Assembly (NCBI GenBank): GCA_949316235.1
Contig: OX438748.1
Location: forward strand, 26,778,836 to 26,842,835
Length of the DNA stretch: 64,000 nt
Source of the DNA: Oegoconia quadripuncta
Taxonomy: Eukaryota > Arthropoda > Insecta > Lepidoptera > Autostichidae
Reading direction: 5' to 3'
Of the stretch, positions 9,161 to 21,205 are shown piece by piece. Numbering within the stretch: position 1 is the first letter of the stretch; every line of letters starts with the position of its first letter. The position numbers and the translations under genes were made by a program. Below the pieces are notes generated by a model. That model made no database searches and was not told the origin of the DNA. It worked only from the letters and a program-made list of their open reading frames with translations.

Positions 9161-10689
9161 GCATTGGTCCAGCGTTTGAGAAATGGAGATTCCAGCACTA
9201 TTTTAGTCCGTTGGGCAATTAACAAAATAACTGAATTCCACTACGCAGTGACTACAATTAGTGTTTAAGTACCTATTTAAAAACCAAAAAATGTTGTACT
9301 TTGCGGACGCCATGTTGGTTTTTTAACCATAAAACAATGACACTCCAGCACCTCGCGCACCATGACTGTATGCACGAGACGAGCAGAGCGCTCCCGCCTT
9401 CACCCACCCGCTCGGCGACGCTGTAAAAAGCCTATAGGCTTGAGAGCAAATGTTCCTGCTCAAAAAACAAGGATCAAGACGAACCTTACGACATCGTGCA
9501 TCAGTCAACCCGTTTGGCTACAGGATGCGCCAAAGCAACGGACATACATACATACATACACTCGAAAAACATTACCCTCCTGTTTTGGGCAGTCGTGTAA
9601 AAACAACACAGAAGTCGTTTTTCGACTAATTTCTCTAATAGCACCCCTGATTTTTTCCATCTGACGTCACTAAATCGCGCCGCGCACATTAATGTATCGG
9701 TCTGAAAAATATTTACAGGAGGAAAATATTTCCGCTCGCAAGGGTTCCGTATATTTGCTTAGTGCTTTACGAAGTGCTCGCAAATACGTTTATATACCCA
9801 TTTGGTTTGGGAAATTTTAAATTGGTCTTATTTTACATTACTGCACGCAAAAAGAAAAATGGGGAGTGTTCAGGGTACGTGATAGGTATATTTCTAAAGC
9901 ACTTCTTCTTCGTGTCAATGCCACCAATTATATTTGATCCGCCCAAAATTGAGCCACAACTACGGGGCGTTTTTCTGCAGCTACGTAAAGGTCCTCCATG
10001 TCACAGGTGGAAGGGCACAGAGGGCAGGAGAGCAAGTGCGCCATGTTTTGACGTGGGGTTCCACAATCGCAGTGCGTTCGTGACTGCTCAATTAATGCCC
10101 ACTTCGCCAGGCTTCCGACCGACTCCGGCTCTCAGGCGATTTAGTATTCCACCGCCACAGATTATGGGCAGGTGGTAATCTAATGCACTGAAACGTGGAG
10201 TCTCACTATGTACCGAATAAGGAAGCTCAACGACTGGTTCAGGATATGTCAAAATGTAAAAAAAAATCATTATATGTGTTTACCAAGCATCTTGTAGGAG
10301 ACTTTACACCAGCATTTGTCCAACGTGGAGTAGCAAGGAATATTTTGTGAAGAACCTTAATGGTTCACGCTCTCGGATTCTGGAACGAATGTTCTCGGGG
10401 CACTTAACAGAAATAATGGAAAACAAACTCGGCCTAAATAGCATCTCCTTCATTATAATCGGATTATGCAGAGAATTCCCAAGGACGGGGCGGAGAAACG
10501 AGATAATTTTGTTTATTACGTTAAATTGAAAAACCCACGTTTATTGAAATTCGTATACTCCCTTAAGAAATTGCGTCATTGCTCTAAGCTACATTTATCG
10601 ACTGTCGGCAGACTTTAACGTCATTGTGGGACACCAGTTTAGATAGATAGATAAATAAAAACATTTATACACTACGCAGTACATACATA
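9161..10689. other. Intergenic, no gene recognised
   Basis: Several short open frames on both strands, none with a recognisable domain or initiation context. A CATA run occurs near 9540-9560. The block 9330-9660 is less AT-rich than its surroundings, but I see no function. Confidence 0.4.
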
Positions 10690-10950
10690 TCCAAAATGGA
10701 AGAACACAAACAATAAACCCTATGTAATCCTGAATCCTACAACCTTGGGATCTTCAAGAGCAGAGTGAATAGGCATCTACTGAGATCGCGTGCTTCATCT
10801 TTGCCCACATCGTCACTTCCCCTCAGGTGAGATATTGGTCAAACGCGTATCCAGTTAACCATAAAAAAACAACAAAAAGATTTTTTTTTAAATTATTATT
10901 GACTGGATTCGCGTTTGACCACAATCTCACCTGATGGAAAGTGACGATTT
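10690..10950. mobile_element. Two LINE 3' ends meeting head to head
   Basis: At 10730-10770 the plus strand carries a degraded match to the LINE C-terminus NLGIFKSRV (also at 29731-29940). From about 10826 to 10945 two inverted segments (AGGTGAGATATTGGTCAAAC and the reverse of GCGTTTGACCACAATCTCAC) flank an A/T-rich middle. They look like the tails of two related copies in opposite orientation. Confidence 0.55.
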
Positions 10951-12935
10951 GGTCGAAGAATAAATAAATAAATGAAAGCATAATATAATAATAATAATAA
11001 ATAAAGCATTTATTTTTCCAGACAATAAGGTCCATCTTTGTTAGTACAGTCACCTATAACTATGTTAATGAACAGTGGTAGACATTGAATATTTAAAATA
11101 ACAGTTGTGAATCCAAATGTCCATTGAAAAATTAAAACATAAAGAAAAATCAAAATTGAAACATGGAAATTAAATTATATTAATTTGAAATTATTTTGAA
11201 AATTGAATTACCATATTTAATACCGATTAAATATACCATACAAGATTTTCCCTGCGATGGGCTGTACCTACTGTGCACTGAAAGGGCTCTGACTCAGCAC
11301 ATGCTGCAGTACAGACAGTAGTCCATAACCACAGCGCTGGTTATTCTGCCAGTACCACTTACTGAAAAACGCACGCAACATTTCTGTAGCGAAACCAATA
11401 TAATTACTATAGGAGGTTTTATCATTAACATTACTCTCTCAGAGACTGATTTATATAATATATTTGGATCGTCACAGTAGCTTCATAAATTATTCATTTT
11501 AAGCTAAGAAAATACAATACTTAAGAGATAATAATAAAATAAATGTATTGAGTTTCTCCCATAAATATATTTGTCACGTTTTCCATTAGATCATTTGTCC
11601 CATAATTTCGAAAACCGCGCAAATGCGACCTTTTATTTCATCATCTACAGCCTTACACGTCCCCACCGTGAGCACGGCCTCTTCTCACAGGGAAAGGATA
11701 AGGGCCATAATCCACCACGCAGGCCCAGTGCGGATTGGTATGGTTTGTGTCAAGACAAGTGGCCACCAAACAATTTTAAGAATAGGTGAATATGAGTGGT
11801 GCTAAAAAATTCAGTATGATGTCGTGGCGTTAGACTATTTAGGATCTAGTGACGCCACGCCGGTACTGTAGATACCAGAGTACTAAGACTGAGAGGATTG
11901 TAACCATCAAATATCAAGTGCTCGAAGTACTTGTCTAATAAAGTGATACAATGGCATTTCCATGGATTTACGAAAAGAGAATTTGATAAGTATTTCAAGA
12001 ACTCTTTAACTCTTATAATTCTTTTCACTGGCTACTAATAGTGAAAGGTTCACAACAATGTATTAACAAATACATGCATATACAGACAATGCAAAGACAG
12101 CTTGCAACGAACTGTCGCCGTGTGGCGACACCACGGACCCAGGTTCTCCAGAGACCCGGATTGCTTTGACATCGCCTAGCCAGTAGCTTTTAATGATCAT
12201 AAGAGTGGAATCTATGTTTTTGCTTGGAAGACAGTATGCCAACACCAGAGGCCTGCTGATTCGTTTGCTCAGTACTGAGATCTGGTACCTCCAGATCAAC
12301 TCTATACAACCGTTCAGCAACTTTTTATAGGGAGCTCATCTAGTGAACGACAAGTCTGTGAAGTTTTTCAGTTTGAGTCTATTCATCCATCTGCTTCCGG
12401 AGTCTCTACAAGAGCCAAATTTAGATCTAACTAGGTCATTTAGACGGTGGTGCATCACTGAGATGCTGACCGTACAAATGAAACCCATTACATGTAGGTA
12501 TAATTTGTTGTTATTAAACAATTCCAAGGCTTGAAAGCAATAATTTAATGGTCCTAATGTGGTTACTCATGCCTCTCTTTCGGGGCCGGTCCTCTATTGT
12601 TTCTGATTGGAGAATTTCCCAACAATTTCCGGATTTGAATGCTTTGATAATGGCCAGAAGACTAGCTCTTATATATAGGTAGGTAGGTAGGTACGGTCGA
12701 CAGCGACGCTATCAGCGCAAACGAATCTCACTTAATATAAAATTTCAGACAACTCGTGTTTGATAAATATAAACCAGTATGATCGACTGTACTACACCGA
12801 TATAAAATGTTGATGGAAATGTTCTATGAAGAATTATTTTTTCGAAGAACTGGTACCGAATATTATTATTCCCTATTGAATTTTCGTTAGAATGATAAAT
12901 TATTTTGTGACTTTTATATTTATGACTGTCCGCTT
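10951..12935. other. Intergenic, mostly unassigned
   Basis: No gene supported. At 11690-11770 GGCCATAATCCACCACGCAG matches the tail of the 5S-headed SINE at 35690-35965 (minus orientation). A GTAG run (12676-12692) is a short microsatellite. The remainder is AT-rich single-copy-looking sequence. Confidence 0.4.
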
Positions 12936-12939
12936 TCCG

Positions 12940-13155
12940 CCCGCAGCTTAGCCTTTTATCGCGGATAAAATATGTTTAACTTGTTTATCCCGCGGAAACT
13001 ACCCACTTTATCGCGATAAAAATTATCCTATGTTTTAATATAGGGTATCTTCTACCTATGTACCAAATGTCATCCAAATCCGTTCATCCGTTTCGTCGTG
13101 ATTGAGCAACAAACATACAAACAAATAAACAAACATCCAAACTTTCACATTTATT
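12940..13155 (-). mobile_element. Lepidopteran dispersed repeat (TTATAATATTAG family)
   Basis: Contains TTTATCCCGCGG, a block CCAAATCCGTTCATCCGTTT and an end rich in AACAAACA. The reverse complement aligns with 22871-23045, 46205-46455 and others. These are common non-autonomous repeats of Lepidoptera, possibly Helitron-derived; the class is uncertain. Confidence 0.6.
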
Positions 13156-14877
13156 ACACACTTATTATTATTATGCTTAATACTACTACACATATAATAT
13201 ATATATAGTTAGTTATATCTAACTTCTAGATAGTTAATTTCACTTGATAGAAAATAATACTGTCATCGAGGATGAAGCAAGCGATCTCAGTAAATGTATA
13301 GACATTCAAAAGTAGAGTGAATATGACACTATTTATTAGGTATTAGTTTACGGACAATTATTACTCAAATTACTTGTTTCGTAAGGAGTTCCATCATGAT
13401 CCGAATGATTCGAAGAATCGATGCATGCTTTGATATATTTTTTCCCCGTTACAAGCAACCAAAGATAGAATTATGTTTTTCCCGCGTACCCATATGTGTG
13501 TACTTTTACCGTACAACTAAAACGATCAATTTTAATCAATGATTTATGGTTAAATGGATTGATTCATCTTGGAAATCGAAATGACATAATATTAAAGATC
13601 AATTAGCCACAGGACGTTCACTGCTGAACATAGGCCTCCCCCATAGATTTCCAAAATGACCTTTTATAATAAATGTAATCGTATACTTAACATTAACAAG
13701 AACAGAATGTAAGTTTATTTATAAGTAATCTTGATTATGGACAAACTGAAAACTTACTTGATTAATTTTGCCGTATCTTTATATTATTACTTTTTTCTTA
13801 TACAACAACAGTATAGATTAAGTTATATTTGTTTGGCTCACTTTTACAAATACAATTTCGTAAATTAATGTAGTAAAGTGATTGTCAAACATAAATAATA
13901 ACTTTATACATAGGTAACATGTTATAAGTGAATAAATTAAAATAGGAAAGCATGTCATGAGATTATGAAAATCCATTATGTTACCCATACACATACACAA
14001 ATGCACTCTCACATATACACACTTACACCCCCATAAACACACACACACACATCACATCTTATAAATCAGAAATCTGCCAAAATATCTAGTAATCCTACTT
14101 TATTTTATATTTTTGTTTTCTCATTGTTATTTCGCCATAAAACAAACAAGGCAAGCAAATAACAATCTTCTATTGTCTTGAATCCACAGCGGGTGGCGGA
14201 GGACCTGGTAATTTGTACAGGGTCTACCTTGTACAGGGACCAGTCTCCACACACATATCGCAAACTTGTGAAAGAAATTGTATATAAGTAATTACCTAAG
14301 TTAGCTTAAGTTTCGATATTGTGGAGAAATCAATAAATCATTTTATTATTATTATTTAATTATTATTGATGTAGCCTATTCTTCTTTTCGAGACCTAAAG
14401 TAGTTTGGCCCAAAAAGTAGCAACGTCGATGACTCTTTGGTTTGCCTCAGTTGCAAGAAACTGGAGAGGCCTGCCACGGCGACAAGTGCGCTATGCGCTA
14501 TAGATTGCGTGATGCCGCAGTCGCCTATTAATGCCTAAGAATTTTTGAACATGTATTTTATTTATCAAATATTATGGTGTTAGTTGTGCAACAAGGTGTA
14601 TTTATATAATTGATTGATATTATCAAAATTTTACAATGTCACTTCTAGTAACAAAGACACATGTTTTTGTCCCTTTTCATCATGATTTGACTGTTGCTGT
14701 TTAACTATCGACAGTTTATCTATCGACAAGCTGTACGGGACGACAATAGTCATATAGGTACTAGATAGGTTTATCGATAGAAATAAATAAATGAAATCCT
14801 GCCCTTTCACTTTTACAGTGGAAATATTACACCTCAATTGCATCACTTACGTTTGTCAGTCTTGGAAATCATCTATC
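13156..14877. other. Intergenic, AT-rich
   Basis: No gene supported. 13600-13650 carries CACAGGACGTTCACTGCTGA, a common RTE-related repeat fragment. 13980-14055 is CA-rich. 14200-14370 ends AATCAATAAATCATTTTATT with an ATT run and may be a LINE 3' end. Confidence 0.4.
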
Positions 14878-14945
14878 TATCTATATCTAGTATACGTGTA
14901 CAAGCTTTGCTTAGTCTGGGACTAGATGATTGGTGTAACTGACGA
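14878..14945 (+). mobile_element. SINE-B tail fragment
   Basis: Contains ACAAGCTTTGCTTAGTCTGG then GACTAGATGATTGGTG, the 3' end of SINE-B (compare 25328-25570). Head and middle are missing. Confidence 0.75.
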
Positions 14946-15214
14946 AAATTAAAAAAAAAATTGATTATTGGAGATAGTCAAGTGAAGATTGCCTTGTAAA
15001 TATGTAGTAATATTAACTTAAAAATTAACTACTTATTATTTTATTGAAAATATATTAAATAATAGCAAAACTCGTTTAAAGAAGAAGAAAGGATTTCATC
15101 AGAAGAAGAAAGGATCATTTACTTACTTTAGTAACAGAATGGTTGGATCGATATAATGGATACAAAAACATCAAACTCAAATTGGACTTTTCTTTTCACT
15201 CTTTCACTCACTTT

Positions 15215-15430
15215 CTATTTCAAATCACACCTGATGTTAAGTGAAGATGAGGTCGAAGGTGGTAGCATACTGACCCGGAAACCCCATCTAATTGGTGGGA
15301 CTGGCTATCTTATCTCTGACAACCGGAACACAACAATGCTATCAACATTGCTGTTTGGCGGCAGATTTAGATAAGATGGTGGAGCTAGCCTGGCGGACAT
15401 TTAATATGCCCTACCACCAACCAAACCAAA
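15215..15430 (-). mobile_element. SINE-C, head missing
   Basis: CACACCTGATGTTAAGTGAA through CTACCACCAACCAAACC in reverse orientation. Neither the tRNA-like head nor the poly-A end is present. Confidence 0.85.
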
Positions 15431-15768
15431 TCATTCAGTATAAGCTGCAGCAATGTAGTAATATACTGCAGCGCTGATATTCTGTGGAACCTATGGGTTC
15501 GTGATTAATAGCATGCATTGTGTGGTGGGTGATAAATATTAAATTATAGAGAGTGAATTTCAATTTGTGTAATTCCCATTAACTGGTGAAGACAATCTTG
15601 ATTACCAACAACTTTCCCCAAGGAACTATAGTCGAATTAGGAAGAATAGGTTCGTTCGTTAGCATGTTTAGTTGTAATGTTCAGCATTTTGGTGTATTTA
15701 GATGATATTATACTTTTTCTTAAATTCAAGATTAACAATAAGATTGACGACCTGTTTCAAATCACGCT

Positions 15769-15966
15769 AGGGGCATATGTTTGTATGATAATACAGATAT
15801 GTGTTCCCGAGTTACGGATGTTTTTCATTTATACATGTATTTATTTACAAACAAAAATGTATTTGTGTAGTTTATCAACCATCTGGTATCCATAACACAA
15901 GCCTAGATGCTTACTGTGGACCTAGATGTTTGTTTGTGCAAAGACATTTATTATTATTATTATACT
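15769..15966 (+). mobile_element. SINE-A, 5'-truncated
   Basis: Starts at GGGCATATGTTTGTATGAT, lacking the tRNA-like head. It keeps the core CCCGAGTTACGGATG and the tail, then ends in an ATT run. The mariner-like element begins immediately after. Confidence 0.85.
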
Positions 15967-15969
15967 ATA

Positions 15970-16799
15970 CAGGGCGTCCCAAAGTTATGGGACATGAAGG
16001 GGAAGTACCTTAAATATCGTAGATAGTGAATTTTGCTCAAAGAAGACTTTATGTTATTTTTAAAAGTTAGTAATTCTGCATTCATAGATTTTCTAAAAAT
16101 TATTTGCTTCGGCTGGGAATCGAACCGACTCAAATGTGAAAAAAAAAACACCCTACTTTTATGATGCCAATCGAAAGAATAGCTAAAAAATAATAACTCT
16201 GCCTAAGTAACATAGTATTTTAAAAGAAAGGAACAACATAAAATGATTAGATTTCTTCTTTTGGGGATACGTGAAAGATATGCTATACAAAAAGCGATAC
16301 GAGAACGTAGGCGAGTTGCAAACAGAATTGTGCCATATCACATCGAGTGTTCACCATAAAATGATTAGAAAATCAACAGGCAGCGGGCTCATTAAAAGAT
16401 TGGCGATTTGCGTAAGACAAGAGGGATCACATTTTGAGCATTTAATTAATTAATTTACAAAAAAATACCTACTTAATTGACTACGGCAGTTTCATGTATG
16501 TTTTTTATTTGATTAAAATGATTAATTTCACGTTGTTCCTTTCTTTTAAAATACTATGTTACTTAGGCAGAGTTATTATTTTTTAGCTATTCTTTCGATT
16601 GGCATCATAAAAGTAGGGTGTTTTTTTTTTCACATTTGAGTCGGTTCGATTCCCAGCCGAAGCAAATAATTTTTAGAAAATCTATGAATGCAGAATTACT
16701 AACTTTTAAAAATAACATAAAGTCTTCTTTGAGCAAAATTCACTATCTACGATATTTAAGGTACTTCCCCTTCATGTCCCATAACTTTGGGACGCCCTG
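15970..16799. mobile_element. Mariner-like DNA element with 268-bp perfect inverted repeats
   Basis: 830 bp starting CAGGGCGTCCCAAAGTTATG and ending in its reverse complement. It is flanked by the dinucleotide TA on both sides (15968-15969, 16800-16801), as Tc1/mariner elements are. The arms 15970-16237 and 16532-16799 match base for base by eye, including a 10-base A/T run. The 294-bp centre carries a transposase remnant (16247-16453). An internally deleted, non-autonomous derivative. Confidence 0.9.
16247..16453 (+). pseudogene. Transposase C-terminal remnant (Tc1/mariner DDE type)
   Basis: 68 codons beginning LDFFFWGYVKDMLYKK, directly after an in-frame stop at 16244-16246. In mariner-type transposases the LD-FF-WG-VK box follows the third catalytic acidic residue, here the Asp of LDFFF. 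The DNA-binding N-terminus and the first two catalytic residues are gone. The remnant ends SHFEHLIN before the stop. Not functional alone; it identifies the parent element. Confidence 0.85.
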
Positions 16800-17129
16800 T
16801 ATAATTAAATGGTTTTACGCAAGTTTGAGGAAATTGGTTAAGCCATTTCGAAAATACAATACAAAAGAAACATAGTTGGTTTTGTTTATCTAGATTATAT
16901 AATCTTTTGTCCTTCGTTTCTAAATTATCGATTTATATATAGCAAAGTTTCTCCCTTGTTTTACCAAAGACGAAGTGAAGTAATGTCAAATTATCGATAG
17001 CCAGTTTGGACAACACTAACTTAAATTCCCGCCCGACCCATTGAATTCGAGGGACAAAAGATTTATTTCCTTGCAAAATATTTATCGAGAATTATGAAAA
17101 TGGAAAAAACACTTTTTTATTCGTCAATA

Positions 17130-18240
17130 TTACAGCTATACCTATTACAAAAAAATACGTTTCAGCGTCGAATTTCTTTTGAAAGTGACACTTTTTACAT
17201 GAAAAGAATAAAATTCTGCCCATTTAAACAATATTTCTTGTACGGATTTAAGTAGAATTGAGTTTACTTGATTAATATCGTGTCGTAACGATATTAAATG
17301 TCCGCCTGGCTAGCTACCACCATCTTATCTAAATCTGCCGCCAAACAGCAATGTTAATAGCATTGTTGTGTTCCGGTTGTCAGAGATAAGATAGCCAGTC
17401 CCCCAAATAAGATGGGGTTTCCGGGTCAGTACACTACCACCTTCGGCCTCATCTTCACTTAATATCAGGTGTGATTGAAGTCAAGTGCCAACCCGTTGTA
17501 GATAAAATAAAAACGTCAAATAGTATAGTACTTTTAAATAATGAGGGTCATTACAACCCGAAAGCTATTTTGAGGCAGGACTTAGTATAATTTGGGGTAC
17601 ACTATAGCCACAACAAAGTAAAGTAACTTGTAGAATTATATTCACATACAGGGTGAATTTGAAATCGTATAATTCCCAGTGACTTTCCTCAAGGAACCAA
17701 AGTTGAATTAGATCAAAACATTTTCGATTACCCATACAAAGTAAACCGTTATACCATAGTAGAAGTCCAACAATTTACGGCTAGTAACTCCACTAGCTAT
17801 AATTTTTTTGTAATAGGTATAGCTGTACTGTACCTATTACAAAAAAAATACGTTTCAGCGTCAAAATTCTTTTGAAATTGACACCTTTTACATGAAAAGA
17901 ATAAAATTCTGCCCATTAAACAATATTTCTTGTACGGATTTAAGTAGAATTGAGTTTACTTGATTGTTATCGTTTCGTACCTTCGTCAAATATTATTGTA
18001 GTTTTAAATAATGAGGGTCATTACTACCCGAGAGCTATTTTGAGGCAGGACTTAGTTTAATACGGGGTACACTATAGCCACAAAAAAGTAAATAAAGTAT
18101 AGCTAGTAGAATTATATTCACGTACAGGGTGAATTTGAATTCGTATAATTCCCAGTAACTTTCCCCAAACCCTAGTTGAATTAGATCAAAACATTTTCGA
18201 TTACCAACAAGTCCAACAATTTTCGGCTGGTAACTCCACT
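17130..18240. repeat. Segmental tandem duplication, about 690-bp unit
   Basis: Unit 1 (17130-17815) and unit 2 (17818-18240) share, in order, ACGTTTCAGCGTC, GCCCATT-AAACAATATTTC, TTTAAATAATGAGGGTCATT, TTTTGAGGCAGGACTTAG and the foldback-type block GGGTGAATTTGAA. Unit 1 is longer because a SINE-C (17296-17510) sits inside it; unit 2 has an equivalent empty site near 17985. The SINE therefore arrived after duplication, or was lost from unit 2. Confidence 0.8.
17296..17510 (+). mobile_element. SINE-C, head missing
   Basis: AAATGTCCGCCTGGCTAGCT through CCAACCCGTTGTAGATAAAA. Inserted in the first copy of the segmental duplication. Confidence 0.85.
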
Positions 18241-18420
18241 CATGATTACGAACAACTTTCCACTAGGAACCATAGCCGAATTCAGCCGAAAATTATTGGA
18301 CTTCCATACTAAAGGTGGTTTCAGAATGGTTTACTTTGTAACCAGTCGAAAATTTTTTAATCAAATTCGACTAAGGTTTCTCGGGGAAAGTTGTTCGTGA
18401 ACAACAATTGCAAGAATTAA
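18120..18420. mobile_element. Foldback/MITE-like inverted repeat element
   Basis: The left side (CAGGGTGAATTTGAATTCGT, then AACTTTCCCC) and the right side (GGGGAAAGTTGTTCGTGAAC, then AATTAAATTTCACC) form imperfect inverted repeats around a centre rich in TCGAAAATTT-type motifs. Related pieces lie at 870-1030, 15550-15650 and 17640-17800. Non-coding; ends are not sharply defined. Confidence 0.5.
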
Positions 18421-18790
18421 ATTTCACCATATAAAACGCACCTATCACAAAAAATTTAAGGTATAATTTAAAAACTGTACCAATCTGTATAACATGTATC
18501 AAAGCAAAATCTAATTTTGCACTTGAGAATAGTCTTATTTGCGTTGCTTGTTTTTTGTATTCGCATCAGTCGAAAATTTTTTAATCAAATTCGACTAAGG
18601 TTTCTCGGGGAAAGTTGTTCGTGAACAACAATTGCAAGAATTAAATTTCACCATATAAAACGCACCTATCACAAAAAATTTAAGGTATAATTTAAAAACT
18701 GTACCAATCTGTATAACATGTATCAAAGCAAAATCTAATTTTGCACTTGAGAATAGTCTTATTTGCGTTGCTTGTTTTTTGTATTCGCAT
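18343..18790. repeat. Exact 224-bp tandem duplication
   Basis: 18343-18566 and 18567-18790 are identical by eye, each starting CAGTCGAAAATTTTTTAATC and ending TTTTTTGTATTCGCAT. Very recent, or an assembly duplication. Confidence 0.92.
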
Positions 18791-18879
18791 TGCGCCTCTC
18801 ATTATAATAGTAAATTCAGTGAAATGCCATGTATCACTTTATTAGCCAATTCTGCGAGCATGTTAAAAATTTGCATACT

Positions 18880-19080
18880 CGTACTGTGCGGTGTTGTATT
18901 CTCCATCCTCCGTCCTCCGGTGTCCACAGAATACCAGCGTTGAATACTACATTGGGCTCCAATGTCGCGACATGATTCTGAGTGGATGCCTTTTTGGCAC
19001 CATCACATCGTGTACTAATTTAAGTAGGTAAGCAATAATGATGTCAAATAAAAACTTTTTCTTTCTTTCTATCTATTCAT
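18880..19080 (+). mobile_element. Probable LINE 3' end
   Basis: Ends in AATAAAAACTTTTTCTTTCT after a non-coding block. It resembles a truncated LINE 3' end; the evidence is only structural. Confidence 0.3.
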
Positions 19081-19571
19081 GAACAGCCTAGCGCCCCCAC
19101 TCTTGGAACACAACTTCCTCCCACTAGGTGAGAGTATATATGAGTATAAATGCATGCAAAACCGGGGGTGAGCTATAATGTTTCCGGCATAATGTTCCTT
19201 AGGCGTTTCTTACGACAATCACGTTTTTACTTCAATTCTTTTACGCCCCGGAAACCATAGTACAATCACAATTATATCTTACCTTCAAATAGCGTGGTAC
19301 AGGGGAAGAACATTACTACTCAGATTACAAAACATAAAAATAATTAACCACTATATTGTGGTTTTATATGTAACTTCCCTGCGTAATTGTTATTACGAAA
19401 CTATAAATAAACCTATCATACTGATAGTGGGAACTAACCTCAGATTTGTTCATAACCCTCAGGTCTTTATAATTACTTTTCCTTAACATCGATAAGATTA
19501 TCGAGTTAACCATTCGCTCTGGAAGTCTATGGGAGAGGCATATGTTCAGCAGTGGTACTAAATAAATGATT

Positions 19572-19668
19572 AAAAATACATACACACAGCGCCAGTTAGT
19601 TCGTTCCATGCTAAGCTACCAGGCGGCTTGTATTATGGATACAAGATGGTTGATACACTACACAAATA
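19572..19668 (-). mobile_element. SINE-A tail fragment
   Basis: ACACACAGCGCCAGTTAGTT through AGATGGTTGATACACTACAC matches the SINE-A tail in reverse. Diverged. Confidence 0.65.
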
Positions 19669-19714
19669 CCGCCGTAAACATCCCACTGCAGGAAAATAGA
19701 CCCTCCCTCTTATA

Positions 19715-19960
19715 ATTAGGGAGTATGGCCATAGTCGGTCACGCTGGCCCAATGCGGGTTCGGGATTTCACATGCATTTTAATGTTTATTTCTCAGGCAT
19801 ACAGGTTTCCTCACGATGTTTTTCTTCACCGTTCAAGAGCAGTCGGACAAATGCACAATTTAATTTAAAAACTCATTGGTACATGGCCTGCCTGGGTATC
19901 GAACCCGGACCTCCCAAATTGGGACATCGCGTCTTAACCGCTGAGCCACCGGCACTCTTT
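19715..19960 (-). mobile_element. SINE-D with tRNA-like head
   Basis: On the minus strand a tRNA-like head (box B visible as GGTATCGAACCCGG on plus, with CTTAACCGCTGAGCCACC) is followed by a body with GGTTTCCTCACGATGTTTTT. A different family from SINE-A, -B and -C. Confidence 0.65.
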
Positions 19961-20084
19961 GTATACTTATGCCAAATCACGGCTTTCTTGTAATAAGAGC
20001 CTCTGATCTAAACCGCGGACAGACGGACATGGCGAAACTATAAGGGCTCCTTGTTGACTAAAACCTCCGCCTCCTCCTTTTAAC

Positions 20085-20410
20085 CGCCTCCGTGGCTCAA
20101 TGTAAACAACGTTGGGTTTAGGATTCGGAGGTCGCGGGTTCGATCCCCAGCGGGGTACATGTTTAAGTATTCGGTTTGGTTGGTGGTAGGGCATTTTAAA
20201 TGTCAGCCTGGCTAGCTACCACCATCTCATCTAAATCTACCGCCAAGCAGCAATGTTAATTGCATTGTTATGTTCCGGTTGTCAGAGATAAGATAGCCAG
20301 TCCCCCAAATGTGTTGGGGTTTCTGGGTCAGTACGCTTCCACCTTCGACCTCATCTTCACTTAACATCAGATGTGATTAGGGTCAAGTACGAACCCGTCA
20401 GGCATAAAAA
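20085..20410 (+). mobile_element. SINE-C, full-length
   Basis: tRNA-like head CCGCCTCCGTGGCTCAATG with box B GGTTCGATCCC, a linker GTATTCGGTTTGGTTGGTGG, the body, then an A-rich tail after GGCATAAAA. It is one of the intact reference copies in the window. The head cannot be a working tRNA because no acceptor stem closes. Confidence 0.9.
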
Positions 20411-20719
20411 AAAACAAAACAAAAACCTCTTTTAGAAAATATTAGTTTTTTTCCTATTTGCCTACGGAACCCTAAAACAACTCGGGTTTTTAACGCTAAT
20501 GACTAACAACGACGTCATAGCTACAGTACCTATACCGGTATAATAGTTATTAATCGTTAAATGTTGTCGAGGTCAGGAGAGTTCAGTCATCTCTGTTATC
20601 TCAGGGGATTCCTTTTTGCCGGGATTGAGATCGCGAACGTCCAAAGATACTACAGTTAATATCAGAAGTCTCTCCTCAATTATAGGAATAAAATATAATT
20701 AGCGTCTTTTAAAAAGTTT

Positions 20720-20812
20720 TTAGCTAAATCCATGCATACAAATAGTATAAATGCAATAGTGTGTCTGTCTGCCTTTCACGCCTAAACTGCTGAACCGATC
20801 GTATTGAAATTT
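20720..20812 (+). mobile_element. Dispersed repeat fragment (TTATAATATTAG family)
   Basis: GTGTGTCTGTCTGCC, then TGCTGAACCGATCGTATTGA. Truncated by the minisatellite that follows. Confidence 0.5.
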
Positions 20813-21205
20813 CAATACTGCAGTACTTCGACAGCACAGAACAGCATAAGCAGCGCAATTGCCTCGACACCCCACTTTTTCAATACTGCATTACTTCGAC
20901 AACACAGCGCTTCAACAGCAACAGCAGCGCAATTGCCTCAACACCGCACTGTTTCAATACTGCATTACTTCGACAGCACAGAGCTTCAACTGCAACAGCA
21001 GCGCAATTGCCTCAACACCGCACTGTTTCAATACTGCATTACTTCGACGCACAGAGCTTCAACAGCAACAGCAGCGCAATTGCCTCAACACCGCACTGTT
21101 TCAATACTGCATTACTTCGACAGCACAGAGCTTCAACAGCAACAGCAGCGCAATTGCCTCGACACCGCACTGCTTCAATACTCGTACTTCGACAGCACAC
21201 TGCTT
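20808..21205. repeat. 74-bp minisatellite, about 5 copies
   Basis: The anchor CAATTGCCTC recurs at 20856, 20930, 21004, 21077 and 21151, giving periods of 74, 74, 73 and 74. Units read CTTCAACAGCAACAGCAGCG then CAATTGCCTCAACACCGCAC and a TTCAATACTGCATTACTTCG block. Open frames of 143, 127 and 68 codons cross it, but only because 74 is not a multiple of three and no unit frame has a stop. Confidence 0.92.

Noticed and set aside
16618..16875. 85-codon ORF in the right arm of the mariner-like element (and its mirror at 15960-16151)
   Set aside because: Lies in the inverted repeats, appears in both arms, and has no transposase similarity; the remnant in the centre is the real coding relic.
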